Assembly (NCBI GenBank): GCA_035604615.1
Contig: DATNID010000012.1
Coordinates: forward strand, 62,001-126,000
Length of the DNA: 64,000 nt
DNA from: DATJLY01 sp035604615
GTDB lineage: Bacteria > Pseudomonadota > Alphaproteobacteria > ATCC43930 > CGMCC-115725
Direction of reading: 5' to 3'
Numbering within the stretch: position 1 is the first letter of the stretch; each line of letters starts with the position of its first letter. The position numbers and the translations under genes were made by a program. The notes under the pieces are model-generated. The model was given only the letters and a program-made list of their open reading frames with translations, was not told the origin of the DNA and did not search any database. This document shows, one piece after another, positions 33,697 through 42,016 of the stretch.

Positions 33697-34547
33697 GCGC
33701 GATGGAGACATGCTGGGGCATCTACCGCGAATCCGCGCATTCGCCCGGCCGCATCGATGACGACGCCGCGATCATGGAACGGGTCGGCGCGGCGCTTAAG
33801 GCGCGGGGATTCGCGGTCGCGCTCGTTGCCGCCAATGCGGCGGACGAAGCGCTTGCGCGCCCCGGCGCCAACATCTTCGCCATGTGCGAGCGGGGCGCGA
33901 TCCTCGACCGGCTAAGCGCGGCGTGCCAGACCGGCGCGATCGTGGTCAACGCCCCGGACGCCATCCGCAATACCTATCGCTACCGCATGATCGAGCTGTT
34001 CGCGCGGCACCGCGTGTCCGCGCCGCCGAGCCAAGTCGTCGCCACCGACGCGCGCGAGCCGCCGCCCCGGGCCAGCGTTTGGGTCAAGCGCTATGATTTT
34101 CACGCGACGCAGCCCGACGACGTGATGTACGCGGCGTCGGACCAAGGCTGGCGCGAAGTGCTGCGGCGCTTCGCCGCGCGCGGCATCCCCTTCGTCGTTG
34201 TCCAGGAGCATGTGTACGGCGATTTGATCAAGTTCTACGGCGTGGGCGAGCGACCCTCGGCATGGTTCGAATGGTTCTACCACCGTGACAAGGGCATGAT
34301 CGGACATGCCTTCGACGCGGCGCGGCTGCGCGAGGTAGCGCGCGGCGCCGCCGCGGCGCTGGGGGTCGAGATTTTCGGCGGCGACGCCATTATCCGGCCC
34401 GACGGCGAGCCGGTGATCATCGACCTCAATGCCTGGCCCAGCTATGCGCTCTATCGCGATCAGGCCGCCCAGGCGATCGCCGACCACCTCGCCAACCGCT
34501 TCCGGCGCCGCCCGCGCGTCGTCACGTCACGGGGTAACGAGCCATGA
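33693..34547 (+). CDS. ATP-grasp-like protein
   Basis: A 284-residue protein with the C-terminal features of the ATP-grasp fold: VWVKRYD (129-134), the nucleotide-binding strand VVVQEHVYGDLIKFY (168-182), and metal ligands near D231 (GGDAII) and D244/N246 (IIDLNAWPS). ATP-grasp enzymes join a carboxylate to an amine or thiol through an acyl phosphate. Next to an aminotransferase it could attach an amino acid to an amino-cyclitol. The N-terminal 100 residues are family-specific and not recognised. It overlaps both neighbours by four bases. Confidence 0.7.
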   Translation: MSAMETCWGIYRESAHSPGRIDDDAAIMERVGAALKARGFAVALVAANAADEALARPGANIFAMCERGAILDRLSAACQTGAIVVNAPDAIRNTYRYRMIELFARHRVSAPPSQVVATDAREPPPRASVWVKRYDFHATQPDDVMYAASDQGWREVLRRFAARGIPFVVVQEHVYGDLIKFYGVGERPSAWFEWFYHRDKGMIGHAFDAARLREVARGAAAALGVEIFGGDAIIRPDGEPVIIDLNAWPSYALYRDQAAQAIADHLANRFRRRPRVVTSRGNEP

Positions 34548-35893
34548 ACGACTCCGAAGGCGACAACGGACGCCGCGTCGTGCCCGGCGCGCGATCGAAA
34601 TCCGTCTACGACCGCGAGGCCAAGGCGATGGCGCCGGGGCTGCAATCGATCGCGCTTTATTCGCAGATCGCGGTCGACCGCGCCAAGGGCTGCATCATCA
34701 CCGATGTCGACGGCAACGAGTATCTCGATTTCGTCGCCGGTATCGCGGTCGGAAGCCTGGGCCATTGCCATCCGCACTATGTCAGGCGCCTCAAGGAACA
34801 GCTCGATCGCGTCACCTTCGGCAGCTTTACCACCGAGACGCGCGCCAAGTTCCTCGAGCTGCTCGGCGCCGCGCTGCCCGAGGGCATGACCCACATCCAG
34901 CTCTTCTCCGGCGGCGCCGAGGCGGTCGAGGCCGCCTTCCGCCTCGCCAAGTCGGTCACCAAGAAATTCGAGTTCGTGGGATTCTGGGGCGGCTATCACG
35001 GCAAGACCGCGGGCGTCATCGGGCTGCTCGGCGGCTCCTACCGCAACCACCAGGGGCCGTTCCCGCCCGGGATGCATCTGTCGCCTTACGCCAATTGCTA
35101 TCGCTGTCCGTGGAAGCTCGAATACCCGTCCTGCGGCCTCGCCTGCGCCGACCATCTGCGCAACGTGATCAAGCACGAGACGCAGGACGAGATCGCCGCC
35201 ATCATCGTCGAGCCGATGCAGGGAACCGCCGGCAACGTCATTCCCCCCGACGACTTCATCCACGCCGTGCGCGAGATCGCCGACGAATGCGGCGCGCTGC
35301 TGATCGCGGATGAAATCCTCACGGGATTCGGCCGCACCGGAACCATGTGGGCGTCCGAGCAGTTCGGCCTCGCGCCCGACATCATGACCATCGGCAAGGG
35401 CATGGGCGGCGGCTTCCCGCTGAGCGGCGTCGCCTCCTCGCTCGAGCGCATGTCCGCGACGCCCTTCGGCGAGCCCAGCGGCAGCTCGTCGAGCTATGGC
35501 GGCAATCCGCTGGCCGCGGCCGCGGGCCTCGCCTCGATCGAAGCGATGCGCGACGAGCATCTCGTCGAGAATTCCGCCCGCGTCGGCGCGCTGATGCTGG
35601 ATGCGCTGAAGCGGGTGCAGGAGAAGTACCGCTTCATCGGCGACGTGCGCGGGCGCGGGCTGATGATCGGCGTCGAGATGGTCGCCGACCGCAAGACCAA
35701 GGAGCCGCTCGACAAGAGCATCACCCGCGCGCTCTTCCACGAGGCGCTGGAACGCGGCCTCGTCACCATGTCGTACGCGCACGTGATCCGCATCAATCCG
35801 CCCCTGGTCATCACCGCGGACGAGGCGCTCAAGGGCGTCGACATCCTCGATCAATCCTTCGCCGCCATCGCGCGCCGCTTCCACCTCGATTGA
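34544..35893 (+). CDS. class III PLP-dependent aminotransferase
   Basis: A 449-residue fold-type I aminotransferase of the acetylornithine/4-aminobutyrate class. The PLP Lys is K285 in TIGKGMGGG, the pyridine-N Asp is D256 in IADEILTGFGRTG, and the phosphate loop is FSGGAEAVEAA (121-131). A Cys cluster, CYRCPW with PSCGLAC (C185, C188, C197, C201), is visible before the core and might bind a metal. Inosose aminotransferases usually belong to the DegT family, so a class III enzyme here would be a new solution if it acts on inosose. The ATG overlaps the previous stop by four bases. Confidence 0.88.
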   Translation: MNDSEGDNGRRVVPGARSKSVYDREAKAMAPGLQSIALYSQIAVDRAKGCIITDVDGNEYLDFVAGIAVGSLGHCHPHYVRRLKEQLDRVTFGSFTTETRAKFLELLGAALPEGMTHIQLFSGGAEAVEAAFRLAKSVTKKFEFVGFWGGYHGKTAGVIGLLGGSYRNHQGPFPPGMHLSPYANCYRCPWKLEYPSCGLACADHLRNVIKHETQDEIAAIIVEPMQGTAGNVIPPDDFIHAVREIADECGALLIADEILTGFGRTGTMWASEQFGLAPDIMTIGKGMGGGFPLSGVASSLERMSATPFGEPSGSSSSYGGNPLAAAAGLASIEAMRDEHLVENSARVGALMLDALKRVQEKYRFIGDVRGRGLMIGVEMVADRKTKEPLDKSITRALFHEALERGLVTMSYAHVIRINPPLVITADEALKGVDILDQSFAAIARRFHLD

Positions 35894-35895
35894 TA

Positions 35896-36897
35896 ATGCG
35901 CGGCGCCTTCATCGGCTTCGGCAACGTCGCGGAGCAAGGCCACCTGCCGGGCTGGCGCACGCGCGGCGGTGTCGCGATGGTCGCCGCGACCGATCCCGCC
36001 GCATCGCGCCGGGGCGCGTTCCTCGCCGCGTGCCCCGACGGGCGCTGGTACGACACGGCGGACGCGCTCCTGGCCGGCGAGGCGCCTGACTTCGTCGACA
36101 TCTGCGCGCCGCCGGGGAGCCACGCCGCACTCATCCACCGCGCGCTCGACGCCGGCCTCCACGTGCTGTGCGAGAAGCCCCTGGTCACGCGCGCCCCGGA
36201 TGCGCTCGCAGTGGTCGAGGCGGCTGCCCAAGCCGGCAGAATCGTCCACACGGTCCACAACTGGCTCGAGGCGCCGATCTGCCGCAGGGTGTCGGCGCTC
36301 ATAGCCGAGCGCGCGATCGGCGCGGTGCGGTCGATCGAGTGGCAGACCTTGCGCACCCGGCCGGCGTCGGCCGCGGATGGCGGAAGCAACTGGCGAGTCG
36401 ATCCCGTGATCGCCGGCGGCGGCATCCTGTTCGATCACGGCTGGCACGCGCTTTACTGCGTGATGCGCTGGGCCGGTGGCGCGCCGGGCAGCGTGACAGC
36501 AACGCTGGAGACGCGCCGCTTCCACCAATGGCCGATCGAGGACACGGCAACGCTCGAGCTGCAGCACCGCGCCGTCGCCGCCCGCATCCATCTCACCTGG
36601 GCTGCCGACGAGCGCGCCAATCGCCTCGTCGTCGAGGGCGAGCGCGGCCGCATCCATGTCGCGGGCGAATTCGTCGTCGCCGAGCTCATGTCCGGCGAAC
36701 GGCGCTTTCACTGCCCGCCCGCCTTGTCCGAAGGCTCGCATCATCCCGACTGGTTCGCGGGCGTGGCCGAGGACTTCCTCGCCGCGGCTTCCGGAAGCGG
36801 CGCATCGAACCTCGCCGAGGCGGTGCTGTGCGGGCGGATCATCGATCTGGCGCAGCGTTCGAGCGCGGCGGGCGGCGCGCGATTGTCCCTCGGCTAG
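35896..36897 (+). CDS. Gfo/Idh/MocA family oxidoreductase
   Basis: A 333-residue NAD(P)-dependent dehydrogenase. The Rossmann start is FIGFGNVAEQGHLPGW (near 5), the catalytic-Lys motif LCEKPLVTR (near 93) and the C-domain GGILFDHGWHALY (near 176, with the Asp-His pair). Inositol dehydrogenases belong to this family, so it could oxidise an inositol hydroxyl to a ketone for the aminotransferase encoded just upstream. It starts two bases after that gene's TGA. Its end overlaps by four bases the convergent CDP-alcohol phosphotransferase gene. Confidence 0.83.
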   Translation: MRGAFIGFGNVAEQGHLPGWRTRGGVAMVAATDPAASRRGAFLAACPDGRWYDTADALLAGEAPDFVDICAPPGSHAALIHRALDAGLHVLCEKPLVTRAPDALAVVEAAAQAGRIVHTVHNWLEAPICRRVSALIAERAIGAVRSIEWQTLRTRPASAADGGSNWRVDPVIAGGGILFDHGWHALYCVMRWAGGAPGSVTATLETRRFHQWPIEDTATLELQHRAVAARIHLTWAADERANRLVVEGERGRIHVAGEFVVAELMSGERRFHCPPALSEGSHHPDWFAGVAEDFLAAASGSGASNLAEAVLCGRIIDLAQRSSAAGGARLSLG

Positions 36898-38099
36898 GCG
36901 CCGGAGGGCGCCGAAATTCTTTCGAACTCCTCGCGCGCCGCGACGACGACCAGCAGCACGAAGAACACCGGCGCGCCCAGCGCGCTCAGCACCAGGAACC
37001 AGCTCGCCTTGCCGAAAAGCGCGAAAACGACGACGAGATAGATGAAGTCGCGCCGCGACAAGGCGTCGAGCAGCCGCGTCAGGCGGCTCGCTTGCGTCGT
37101 CGCGACCGAGGTGTAGAGCGGGCCGCCATCCTCCTTGGGGCGCATCACCCGCCGGTACACGAACCCGGCCGAGGCCAGCGTGCCCAGCACCGCCATCGCG
37201 CCCGGCAGCAGCGGCCAAGCCGCGTCCTCGGCACGCGCCCAGCCCGCCGCCATGCAGGCGAAGGTGACGCTATGGACGACATTGTCGCCCCAGAAATCGA
37301 GGATGCCGCCGCGGCGCGATTCCTGGAATTTGAGCCGGGCCAATTCGCCGTCGCATCCGTCGAGGATCGAATGGGCCAGCAGCAGCAGCGCGCCCGCCGT
37401 CTGCAGCGCGGCCAACGCCGACAGGAAGAACGGCGCGCCGACCAGGCCCACGGCGACCGAGATCAAGGTCATCCGGTTGGGCGTGACGGAGGTCGCCGCC
37501 AGCAGCCGCGAGAGCGCGAGCGAGACGGGACGCTCGACATGCCGCGCCATGAACCCGTCGGACTCCTTGACCAGCGCGCGCAACAGCCGCCGCTCCGCCG
37601 CGCGACGATCGTCCGGCGCCGCCACCACCAGCGGATCGACGGCAACCCGCAGCGCTTCCGGCGCGCCGAGGCTCCGGGTCAGAAGCGCCTCGATCGCCGT
37701 CAGAGTGCGCGCGCCGTCGAGCGCCGCAAGCGCGGCGGCGGGGAGCATAACGACGCGGCCCGGCAACGCCGCCCAAGCCGCGTCCGCGAGCCGCATTCGC
37801 GCGAGACTTTCGAGCCAGCCGGTCTCCGCCACCACATTCGCGGGCACGATAACGAGCGGCGCGGCGCCATCGTTCCGAAGCGCGGTTTCGAGGCCGCGCC
37901 AGTCCGCGATGGTGGCGACACCAGGCGCCGCGGCATCAAGCGGCGCCAGGGCGAACACCCGCGCATAGCCCGCGCGCCGCGCCGCCAGCGCCGCGCGCTC
38001 GATGAGGCCGAGACCGAGAATGATCGGATCGCCGTCCGCTTCGCCGCTCGCGACGAGGACCAGGACCGGCGGCACCGAACTGGGAAGCGCGCTCGACAC
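36894..38099 (-). CDS. CDP-alcohol phosphatidyltransferase with degenerate nucleotidyltransferase-like N-domain
   Basis: A 401-residue two-part protein. Residues 1-170 resemble a nucleotidyltransferase fold (VLVLVASGEADGDPII, GLGLIERAALAARRAGY) but lack the Gly-rich/Arg loop and the Lys-Pro motif. Residues 185-395 form a multi-helix membrane domain with the complete CDP-alcohol phosphotransferase motif: D247 and D250 in DGCDGELAR, then G265, D268 and D272. The arrangement copies the bifunctional inositol-phosphate cytidylyltransferase/DIPP synthase. Here the working cytidylyltransferase may instead be the separate protein at 32995. The start is GTG at 38099, the first possible codon after a stop. 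It likely moves a phospho-cyclitol onto a lipid or alcohol acceptor. Confidence 0.8.
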   Translation of the reverse strand: MSSALPSSVPPVLVLVASGEADGDPIILGLGLIERAALAARRAGYARVFALAPLDAAAPGVATIADWRGLETALRNDGAAPLVIVPANVVAETGWLESLARMRLADAAWAALPGRVVMLPAAALAALDGARTLTAIEALLTRSLGAPEALRVAVDPLVVAAPDDRRAAERRLLRALVKESDGFMARHVERPVSLALSRLLAATSVTPNRMTLISVAVGLVGAPFFLSALAALQTAGALLLLAHSILDGCDGELARLKFQESRRGGILDFWGDNVVHSVTFACMAAGWARAEDAAWPLLPGAMAVLGTLASAGFVYRRVMRPKEDGGPLYTSVATTQASRLTRLLDALSRRDFIYLVVVFALFGKASWFLVLSALGAPVFFVLLVVVAAREEFERISAPSGA

Positions 38100-38105
38100 C
38101 GTGCT

Positions 38106-38134
38106 GGTTTATCGGCAATTGGCGCGGCCAACAA
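38106..38134 (-). promoter_or_regulatory. predicted minus-strand promoter (TTGTTG-N17-TAAACC), possibly leaderless
   Basis: On the minus strand TTGTTG (38134-38129) and TAAACC (38111-38106) are 17 bases apart. A start about seven bases on would fall at the GTG start of the CDP-alcohol phosphotransferase, which has no ribosome site. Confidence 0.4.
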
Positions 38135-38146
38135 GTCATGTTAGAA
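38119..38146 (+). promoter_or_regulatory. predicted plus-strand promoter (TTGGCG-N16-TTAGAA)
   Basis: TTGGCG (38119-38124) and TTAGAA (38141-38146), 16 bases apart, overlap the opposite-strand promoter and face the flippase-like gene. This suggests a shared divergent control region. Confidence 0.3.
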
Positions 38147-38186
38147 CCCGGTGCCCCGGACGGGGCGGTCGCTGGCAAGGGCCCCG

Positions 38187-39158
38187 ATGATGCGGCTGTG
38201 GATGATCGTCGCTGCGGTGCTCGGCCTTGCCATGGTCGTCGTCCTGATCGTCCACAGCGGCGCGGACGAGGTGGCGCGCGCCATGCTGCTGGTCGGCTGG
38301 GGGCTCATTCCGGTCAGCCTCTATCATGTCGTGCCGATGGTGTTGAGCGCGCTGTCGTGGCGCGAACTGCTGCCGCGTCCGAGCGCTCTCGGCTTCGGCG
38401 CCGTGACCTGGATCCGCTGGGTCCGCGAGTCGGTCACGTCGCTGTTGCCGGTGGCGGGCGTCGGCGGCGATCTGGTCGGCGCGCGCCTCGCTTATGTCCA
38501 TGGCGTCCCGGGCGCGCAGGCGGCAGCGAGCATGGTCGTCGACGTGACGGTCGGCGTGGCGACGCAGTTGCTGTTCGTCGCGATCGGCCTGGCGCTGCTG
38601 CTGAGCCGGTCCACCGCGCCGGCCGTGCTCGCGGTGGCGTGGTTCGTGCTGATCGGCATTGGCGTGTTCATGGCGGCGATCGCGATCTTCCTGCGGCTCC
38701 AGCATCGCGGCATGTTCGCGGTCTCGGCCCGGCTCGCCGGCATGCTGTTGCGCCATGACCGTCATTCTGGCGCCGCCGCGATCGACGAGGCCGTGGTCGC
38801 GATCTACCGCGACCGGCCGGCGCTCCTTCGCGCCAACCTGGTGCGTCTCGCCGGCTGGGCCGCGGGAACCGGCGAGATCTGGCTGGTCATGCGGTTCCTG
38901 GGACGGCCCATGGACATGATCGACGCCTTCATCCTGGAAAGCCTCGGCGCCGGCGTGCGGGCCGCCGCCTTCATGGTGCCGGGAGCGCTGGGCGTGCTGG
39001 AGGGAAGCTATGTCGCGTTCTGCGCCCTGTTCGGGCTGCCGGCGGAGACGGCGCTCACGATCGCCTTGTCCAAGCGCGTGCGCGAGCTGGCGCTGGGCTT
39101 GCCCGGCCTCATCGTGTGGCACTGGGTCGAGGGACGCCGCCTGCTGCGGCGCGGATAA
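38187..39158 (+). CDS. LPG-synthase-TM/HpnL-like membrane protein (possible lipid flippase)
   Basis: A 323-residue polytopic protein with about eight hydrophobic helices. It belongs by appearance to the lysylphosphatidylglycerol-synthase transmembrane (UPF0104/HpnL) family. The landmarks are TSLLPVAGVGGDLVGARL near 90 and VPGALGVLEGSY near 265. Members lacking the soluble transferase domain, as here, are thought to move lipids across the membrane. Divergent from the CDP-alcohol phosphotransferase with 87 bases between starts, it may flip the product lipid. Two adjacent ATGs (38187, 38190) are possible. Confidence 0.75.
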   Translation: MMRLWMIVAAVLGLAMVVVLIVHSGADEVARAMLLVGWGLIPVSLYHVVPMVLSALSWRELLPRPSALGFGAVTWIRWVRESVTSLLPVAGVGGDLVGARLAYVHGVPGAQAAASMVVDVTVGVATQLLFVAIGLALLLSRSTAPAVLAVAWFVLIGIGVFMAAIAIFLRLQHRGMFAVSARLAGMLLRHDRHSGAAAIDEAVVAIYRDRPALLRANLVRLAGWAAGTGEIWLVMRFLGRPMDMIDAFILESLGAGVRAAAFMVPGALGVLEGSYVAFCALFGLPAETALTIALSKRVRELALGLPGLIVWHWVEGRRLLRRG

Positions 39159-39167
39159 TCTTCGCGC

Positions 39168-39947
39168 TCAAGCGCCGGCGAGGATGGATTTGACCTTGGG
39201 CCAGGCCTCGCTGCCCTTCTCCGCCATCAGCGGCAGATATTTCGCATTGAACTGCGCCGCCAGCGCCGAGCGGTAGCTGGCGCGGCCGCGCATCCGCTCG
39301 TACCAGTCCGCGACGTACTTGCGTCCGTCGAGCATGGCGAGGAATTTCAGATGGTCGAGCCGCGTGACGTAGGGCGCATGCGCGATGTCGGCCAGGGTGA
39401 ACTGCGTGCCGACGAGCCAGGGGCCGTGCTCGAGCGCCTTGTTCATGTCGGCGACCATCTTGTCGAGCCGCTTGATCGCGTCGGGAAAGGCCGGATTGTC
39501 GGCGCCCTTCTTCAGCAGCTCGAAACGCTGGCGGTAGGAAGGCCCGCGCAGCCGCGCCAGCTCCTCCACCACCTCGGGCGCATATTGGTGGTGAAAGGCG
39601 ATGCTCATGCTGACGGTGCCGGTGGCGGCGAAGATGCCGTCGTCGATGTGCTTGGTCCACCACCGCATCCGCGCCCGCCCCGCCGGGTCCGCGGGCTTCA
39701 AGGGCGGCTCGGCGAAGGCGTCGTCGATATATTCGTTGATGACGATCGATTCCGTGACCACCGTCCCGTCATGCACCAGGGTCGGCACCACGCCCTTGGG
39801 ATTGAGCTTGAGATAGGCCGGGTCCTGCTGGTCGCCGGCGCGCAGGTTGAGATGCTTCGCCTCGTAGACGAGGCCCTTCTCGGCCAGCGCCAGGCGGACC
39901 TTCTGCGCGCACACCGACATGTCGTTGTGATAGAGCGTCAGCGCCAT
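39168..39947 (-). CDS. glutathione S-transferase family protein
   Basis: A 259-residue protein with a thioredoxin-like N-domain (LYHNDMSVCAQKVRLALAEKG, residues 4-24; NPKGVVPTLVHDG near 50; TESIVINEYID near 66) and an all-alpha C-domain. The MSVCAQKVR segment places Ser11 and Cys13 at the catalytic position; a Ser or Cys GST is likely. It conjugates or thiolyses electrophiles with glutathione. TGAGGAGAGAACG precedes the ATG. It is the last gene of a minus-strand run from 43290 that includes the Nramp-like and dienelactone-hydrolase genes. Confidence 0.85.
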   Translation of the reverse strand: MALTLYHNDMSVCAQKVRLALAEKGLVYEAKHLNLRAGDQQDPAYLKLNPKGVVPTLVHDGTVVTESIVINEYIDDAFAEPPLKPADPAGRARMRWWTKHIDDGIFAATGTVSMSIAFHHQYAPEVVEELARLRGPSYRQRFELLKKGADNPAFPDAIKRLDKMVADMNKALEHGPWLVGTQFTLADIAHAPYVTRLDHLKFLAMLDGRKYVADWYERMRGRASYRSALAAQFNAKYLPLMAEKGSEAWPKVKSILAGA

Positions 39948-39957
39948 CGTTCTCTCC

Positions 39958-41205
39958 TCACAGCACGAAGAAGCCGAGCGTCACGACCGCCATGACGATG
40001 GTCGCCGCCCATCCCCCCCAAAACATGCGGGGCGGCAGGGTCAGCCGGCCCATGATGCGCTTGTTCATGGCGATCACCATCATCACGGCCATCAGCGGCG
40101 CCGCCAGCACGCCGTTGACGACCGCGCTCCAATAGAGCGCCTTGATGGGGTCGAGATCGACGAAGTTGAGGGCCACGCCGACGAGCGTCGCCACCGCGAT
40201 CGCGCCATAGAAGGACTTCGCCTCGCGCGGGCGGCGGTCGAGGCCCTCGACCCAGCGGAACACCTCGCTCACCGCGTAGGCCGCCGAGCCCGCGAGAACG
40301 GGGATCGCCAGCATGCCGGTGCCGACGATGCCCGCGGCGAAGAGGGCGAACGCGAACTCGCCCGCCACCGGGCGCAGCGCCTCCGCCGCCTGCGACGAGG
40401 TCTGGATATCGGTCGTGCCGCTGGCGTGGAGCGTCGCCGCCGTGGCGATGACGATGAAGAGTGCGATGAGGTTCGAGAACCCCATTCCGACGATGGTATC
40501 GATGCGGATGCGGGTCATCTCGGCGCCGGCGTCGCGCGGCGTGATGCAGAGCGCCTTGGTATGCCGCCGATGCATCTCCTCGACCTCCTGCCCCGCCTGC
40601 CAAAAGAACAGGTAAGGGCTGATCGTGGTGCCGAGGACGGCGACCAGGGCCATGGCGTGGGGCGCGTCGAACATGAATTGCGGCACGAAGGTGTCGAGGA
40701 GCGCCGTCCCCCACGGCACATGCACCGCGAACACGACAGCGACATAAGCGAACAGCACCAGCGTCGCCCATTTGAGCACGGAAGCGTAGCGGGCATAGGA
40801 TACGAAAATCTCCAGCACGACGCAAACGACCGCGAAGACCACGGCGTAGAAGCGCTCCGGGCCGCCGATCAGGAGTCCAAGCGCCGCGCCCATGGCGCCG
40901 AGATCGGCACCGAGATTGATGATGTTGGCGATCAGCAGCAGCGCCACCACGCCGCGCAGGATCCAGGGCGAATAGTGGCGCCGCAGATTCTGGGCGATGC
41001 CGACGCCGGTGACGCGGCCGATCCAGGCCGCGACCTCCTGGATCAAGGCCATCAAGGGATAGCTGAACAACATGGTCCAGGCGAGGGCGTAGCCGAACTG
41101 CGCCCCCACCTGGCTGTAGGTCGCGATGCCGCTGGGATCGTCGTCCGCGGCCCCGGTGACGAGACCGGGGCCGAGGATCTTCAGGAGACTCCGCGGCGGG
41201 GTCAC
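39958..41205 (-). CDS. Nramp-family metal transporter with atypical metal-site motif
   Basis: A 415-residue, about 11-helix transporter. Helix 1 has GPGLVTGAADDDPSG (D23-P24-S25-G26) in place of the canonical DPGN. Helix 6 has GTTISPY (192-198) where the family has A-x-x-M-P-H, so the Met that selects transition metals is Ser, and the His is Tyr. Manganese or iron transport should therefore not be assumed; Nramp relatives with altered sites carry other cations. The start is GTG at 41205, ten bases after the dienelactone hydrolase stop. Confidence 0.85.
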   Translation of the reverse strand: MTPPRSLLKILGPGLVTGAADDDPSGIATYSQVGAQFGYALAWTMLFSYPLMALIQEVAAWIGRVTGVGIAQNLRRHYSPWILRGVVALLLIANIINLGADLGAMGAALGLLIGGPERFYAVVFAVVCVVLEIFVSYARYASVLKWATLVLFAYVAVVFAVHVPWGTALLDTFVPQFMFDAPHAMALVAVLGTTISPYLFFWQAGQEVEEMHRRHTKALCITPRDAGAEMTRIRIDTIVGMGFSNLIALFIVIATAATLHASGTTDIQTSSQAAEALRPVAGEFAFALFAAGIVGTGMLAIPVLAGSAAYAVSEVFRWVEGLDRRPREAKSFYGAIAVATLVGVALNFVDLDPIKALYWSAVVNGVLAAPLMAVMMVIAMNKRIMGRLTLPPRMFWGGWAATIVMAVVTLGFFVL

Positions 41206-41215
41206 GCCGCTGTCG

Positions 41216-41941
41216 TCACAGCGTCTCGGCGAAGAAGTCGCGCATCATGGCGTAGGACTTGCGGCACAGCTTCTCGTCGTAGCGGGTCGGGCCGCCATTG
41301 GCGGTCGGATCGCAAAACGAGTGCACCGCGCCGCCGAACGTCATCACCTGCCAGTCGACCTTGGCAGCCGTCAGCTCGTCCTGGAGCGCGTCCATCGCGG
41401 GCTTGGGCGTCACCGGATCGGCCGAGCCGTGGATCGCCAGCACCTTGCCCTTGATGCCGCATTTGGTGTTGGGCTCCATCGGATTGGGGAAGGTCACGTG
41501 GAACACCACCACCCCCTTGAAGTCCGCCCCGGCGCGCGCCTGCTCGAGCGCGAGGCCGCCGCCGAAGCAATAGCCGATCGCGACTTTCTTGCCCGGATCG
41601 GCGATGCCGAGCTTGTTCGCTTCCGCGATCAGCGCCTCGTAGGCCTTGCCGCCGCATGACAGCGTGAATGCCAGGTCCTTGTGCACCGCGCCCGAGGCCG
41701 CCATCAGATCCTGCTGCGTCTTCGGCTTGTCGCCATAGCCGACGCCGAACATGTCGGCCATCATCACGACATAGTCCTTGCCGGCGACGATGCGCGCCTG
41801 GCCGATCGTGTCGGCGCAGATGCCCTTCCAGTCGGGCTGCATGAAGATGGTCGGGCGCTTGCCCTTCACGCCGTCGTCATAGACGAGCATGCCCTCGTAT
41901 TTCTTGCCGCCGAGTTCATAGGGAACCTTCACTTCGGTCAT
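41216..41941 (-). CDS. dienelactone hydrolase family protein
   Basis: A 241-residue Cys hydrolase. The nucleophile motif is GYCFGGG (C125), with D175 in GSADPVTP and H207 in AVHSFCD. It is related to the 589 gene (same length class, same triad spacing). GGGAGGGCGGCA precedes the ATG at 41941. The open frame continues upstream through the next gene's antisense, but nothing conserved is visible there. A terminator-like hairpin and two palindromes lie in the 191 bases before it, so it has its own control region. Confidence 0.85.
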   Translation of the reverse strand: MTEVKVPYELGGKKYEGMLVYDDGVKGKRPTIFMQPDWKGICADTIGQARIVAGKDYVVMMADMFGVGYGDKPKTQQDLMAASGAVHKDLAFTLSCGGKAYEALIAEANKLGIADPGKKVAIGYCFGGGLALEQARAGADFKGVVVFHVTFPNPMEPNTKCGIKGKVLAIHGSADPVTPKPAMDALQDELTAAKVDWQVMTFGGAVHSFCDPTANGGPTRYDEKLCRKSYAMMRDFFAETL

Positions 41942-41982
41942 TGCCGCCCTCCCGGATTGGTGTGGCGCGATCCTAGAGCGCC

Positions 41983-41999
41983 ATTCCATAAATTGGAAT
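41983..41999. promoter_or_regulatory. palindrome ATTCCA-N5-TGGAAT
   Basis: Perfect 6+6 inverted repeat 42 bases upstream of the dienelactone hydrolase start (minus strand). Possible operator; the cognate regulator is unknown. Confidence 0.35.
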
Positions 42000-42016
42000 C
42001 GCTGCCTCCTATCACT

